Positions 4,974 to 5,278 of a stretch of 5,278 bases of DNA are shown in pieces; the stretch's first letter is position 1; each line of letters opens with the position of its first letter. A program made the translations under genes and the position numbers. Below the pieces are notes generated by a model. That model did not search any database. It saw only the letters and a list, made by a program, of their open reading frames with translations, and had not been told where the DNA came from. The stretch comes from an uncultured Subdoligranulum sp. (GTDB taxonomy: Bacteria; Bacillota_A; Clostridia; Oscillospirales; Ruminococcaceae): assembly GCA_900772715.1 (NCBI GenBank), contig CAAGRN010000146.1, positions 1 through 5,278 on the forward strand, written 5' to 3'.

Positions 4974-5278
4974 ATGTACAGCAGACGCAAAGCCTACGAT
5001 GCCGAGCTTTTGGAGCTGGATACCCTGCTGGCGCGGATGGGTCACGCCGCGGGCGCGGCGGTCGAAAGCGCGATGACCGCCCTGCGCAACCACGATACCG
5101 AGCTGGCGCGCAGCGTCATTGCCCAAGACAATGAGATCGACTCCGCCGAGCATGAGATCGAGCATCGCTGCCTGACGCTGATCCTGCGCCAGCAGCCCGT
5201 TGCCACCGACCTGCGCAAGGTGTCCACGGCGCTGAAGATGGTCACCGACATTGAGCGTATGGCGGACCACGCCAGCGA
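4974..5278 (+). CDS. phoU: Phosphate transport regulator PhoU, 3' end outside the window
   Basis: The first 101 residues are present; the full protein is usually about 215-240. PhoU is a cytoplasmic protein of two three-helix bundles that binds metal clusters and couples Pst transporter state to the PhoR-type sensor kinase, turning the Pho response off when phosphate is plentiful. The visible part is almost all helix and ends with the hallmark QQPVATDLRKVSTALKMV (73-90) and the acidic metal-binding motif DIERMADHA (92-100). It has a strong ribosome binding site, AGGAGG at 4960-4965, 8 nt before the ATG. The site begins at the last base of the pstB stop codon, so expression is probably coupled to pstB. 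The codons and composition match the neighbouring pst genes. Confidence 0.93.
   Translation, partial: MYSRRKAYDAELLELDTLLARMGHAAGAAVESAMTALRNHDTELARSVIAQDNEIDSAEHEIEHRCLTLILRQQPVATDLRKVSTALKMVTDIERMADHAS

Overview
The window carries a bacterial high-affinity phosphate uptake (Pst) operon on the + strand, in the order pstS, pstC, pstA, pstB and the start of phoU, plus the 5' part of a divergent gene, trmO, on the - strand at the left edge. GC-rich coding sequence, strong AGGAGG-type ribosome binding sites, a lipobox on the binding protein, a TTG start on pstB and AT-rich intergenic tracts suggest a Gram-positive gut-type Clostridium (Oscillospiraceae/Ruminococcaceae-like). That assignment is an inference from style, not from a marker gene.

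Layout: 1-453 (-) is trmO, a tRNA t6A37 methyltransferase, cut by the window edge. 454-939 is a divergent intergenic region holding four short palindromic repeats and then the likely control region of pstS: helically spaced PhoP-like hexamers, a 12-bp direct repeat, a -10 box and a hairpin at the presumed mRNA 5' end. 940-1857 is pstS, a lipoprotein whose two halves are in the reverse of the canonical order. 1858-2227 is an unusually long pstS-pstC spacer with AT-rich heptamer repeats at both ends, two terminator-like hairpins and a composite inverted-repeat element. 2228-3115 and 3108-4016 are pstC and pstA, overlapping by 8 bp. 4017-4207 is a second spacer filled mostly by a 106-bp inverted-repeat element. 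4208-4960 is pstB and 4974 to the right edge is phoU.

Together, PstS captures phosphate outside the membrane, PstC and PstA form the channel, PstB hydrolyses ATP to drive uptake, and PhoU links transporter state to the phosphate-sensing two-component system. The sensor kinase and regulator genes are not in the window. The hairpins after pstS probably make pstS mRNA more abundant than that of the channel and ATPase genes.

I found no wholly new multi-gene system. The two things most worth following up are the circularly permuted PstS and a family of eight TGTAGGG-flanked palindromes. In that family the stem bases differ between copies but change in complementary pairs, and pairs of copies form MITE-like composite elements in three places around and inside this operon.
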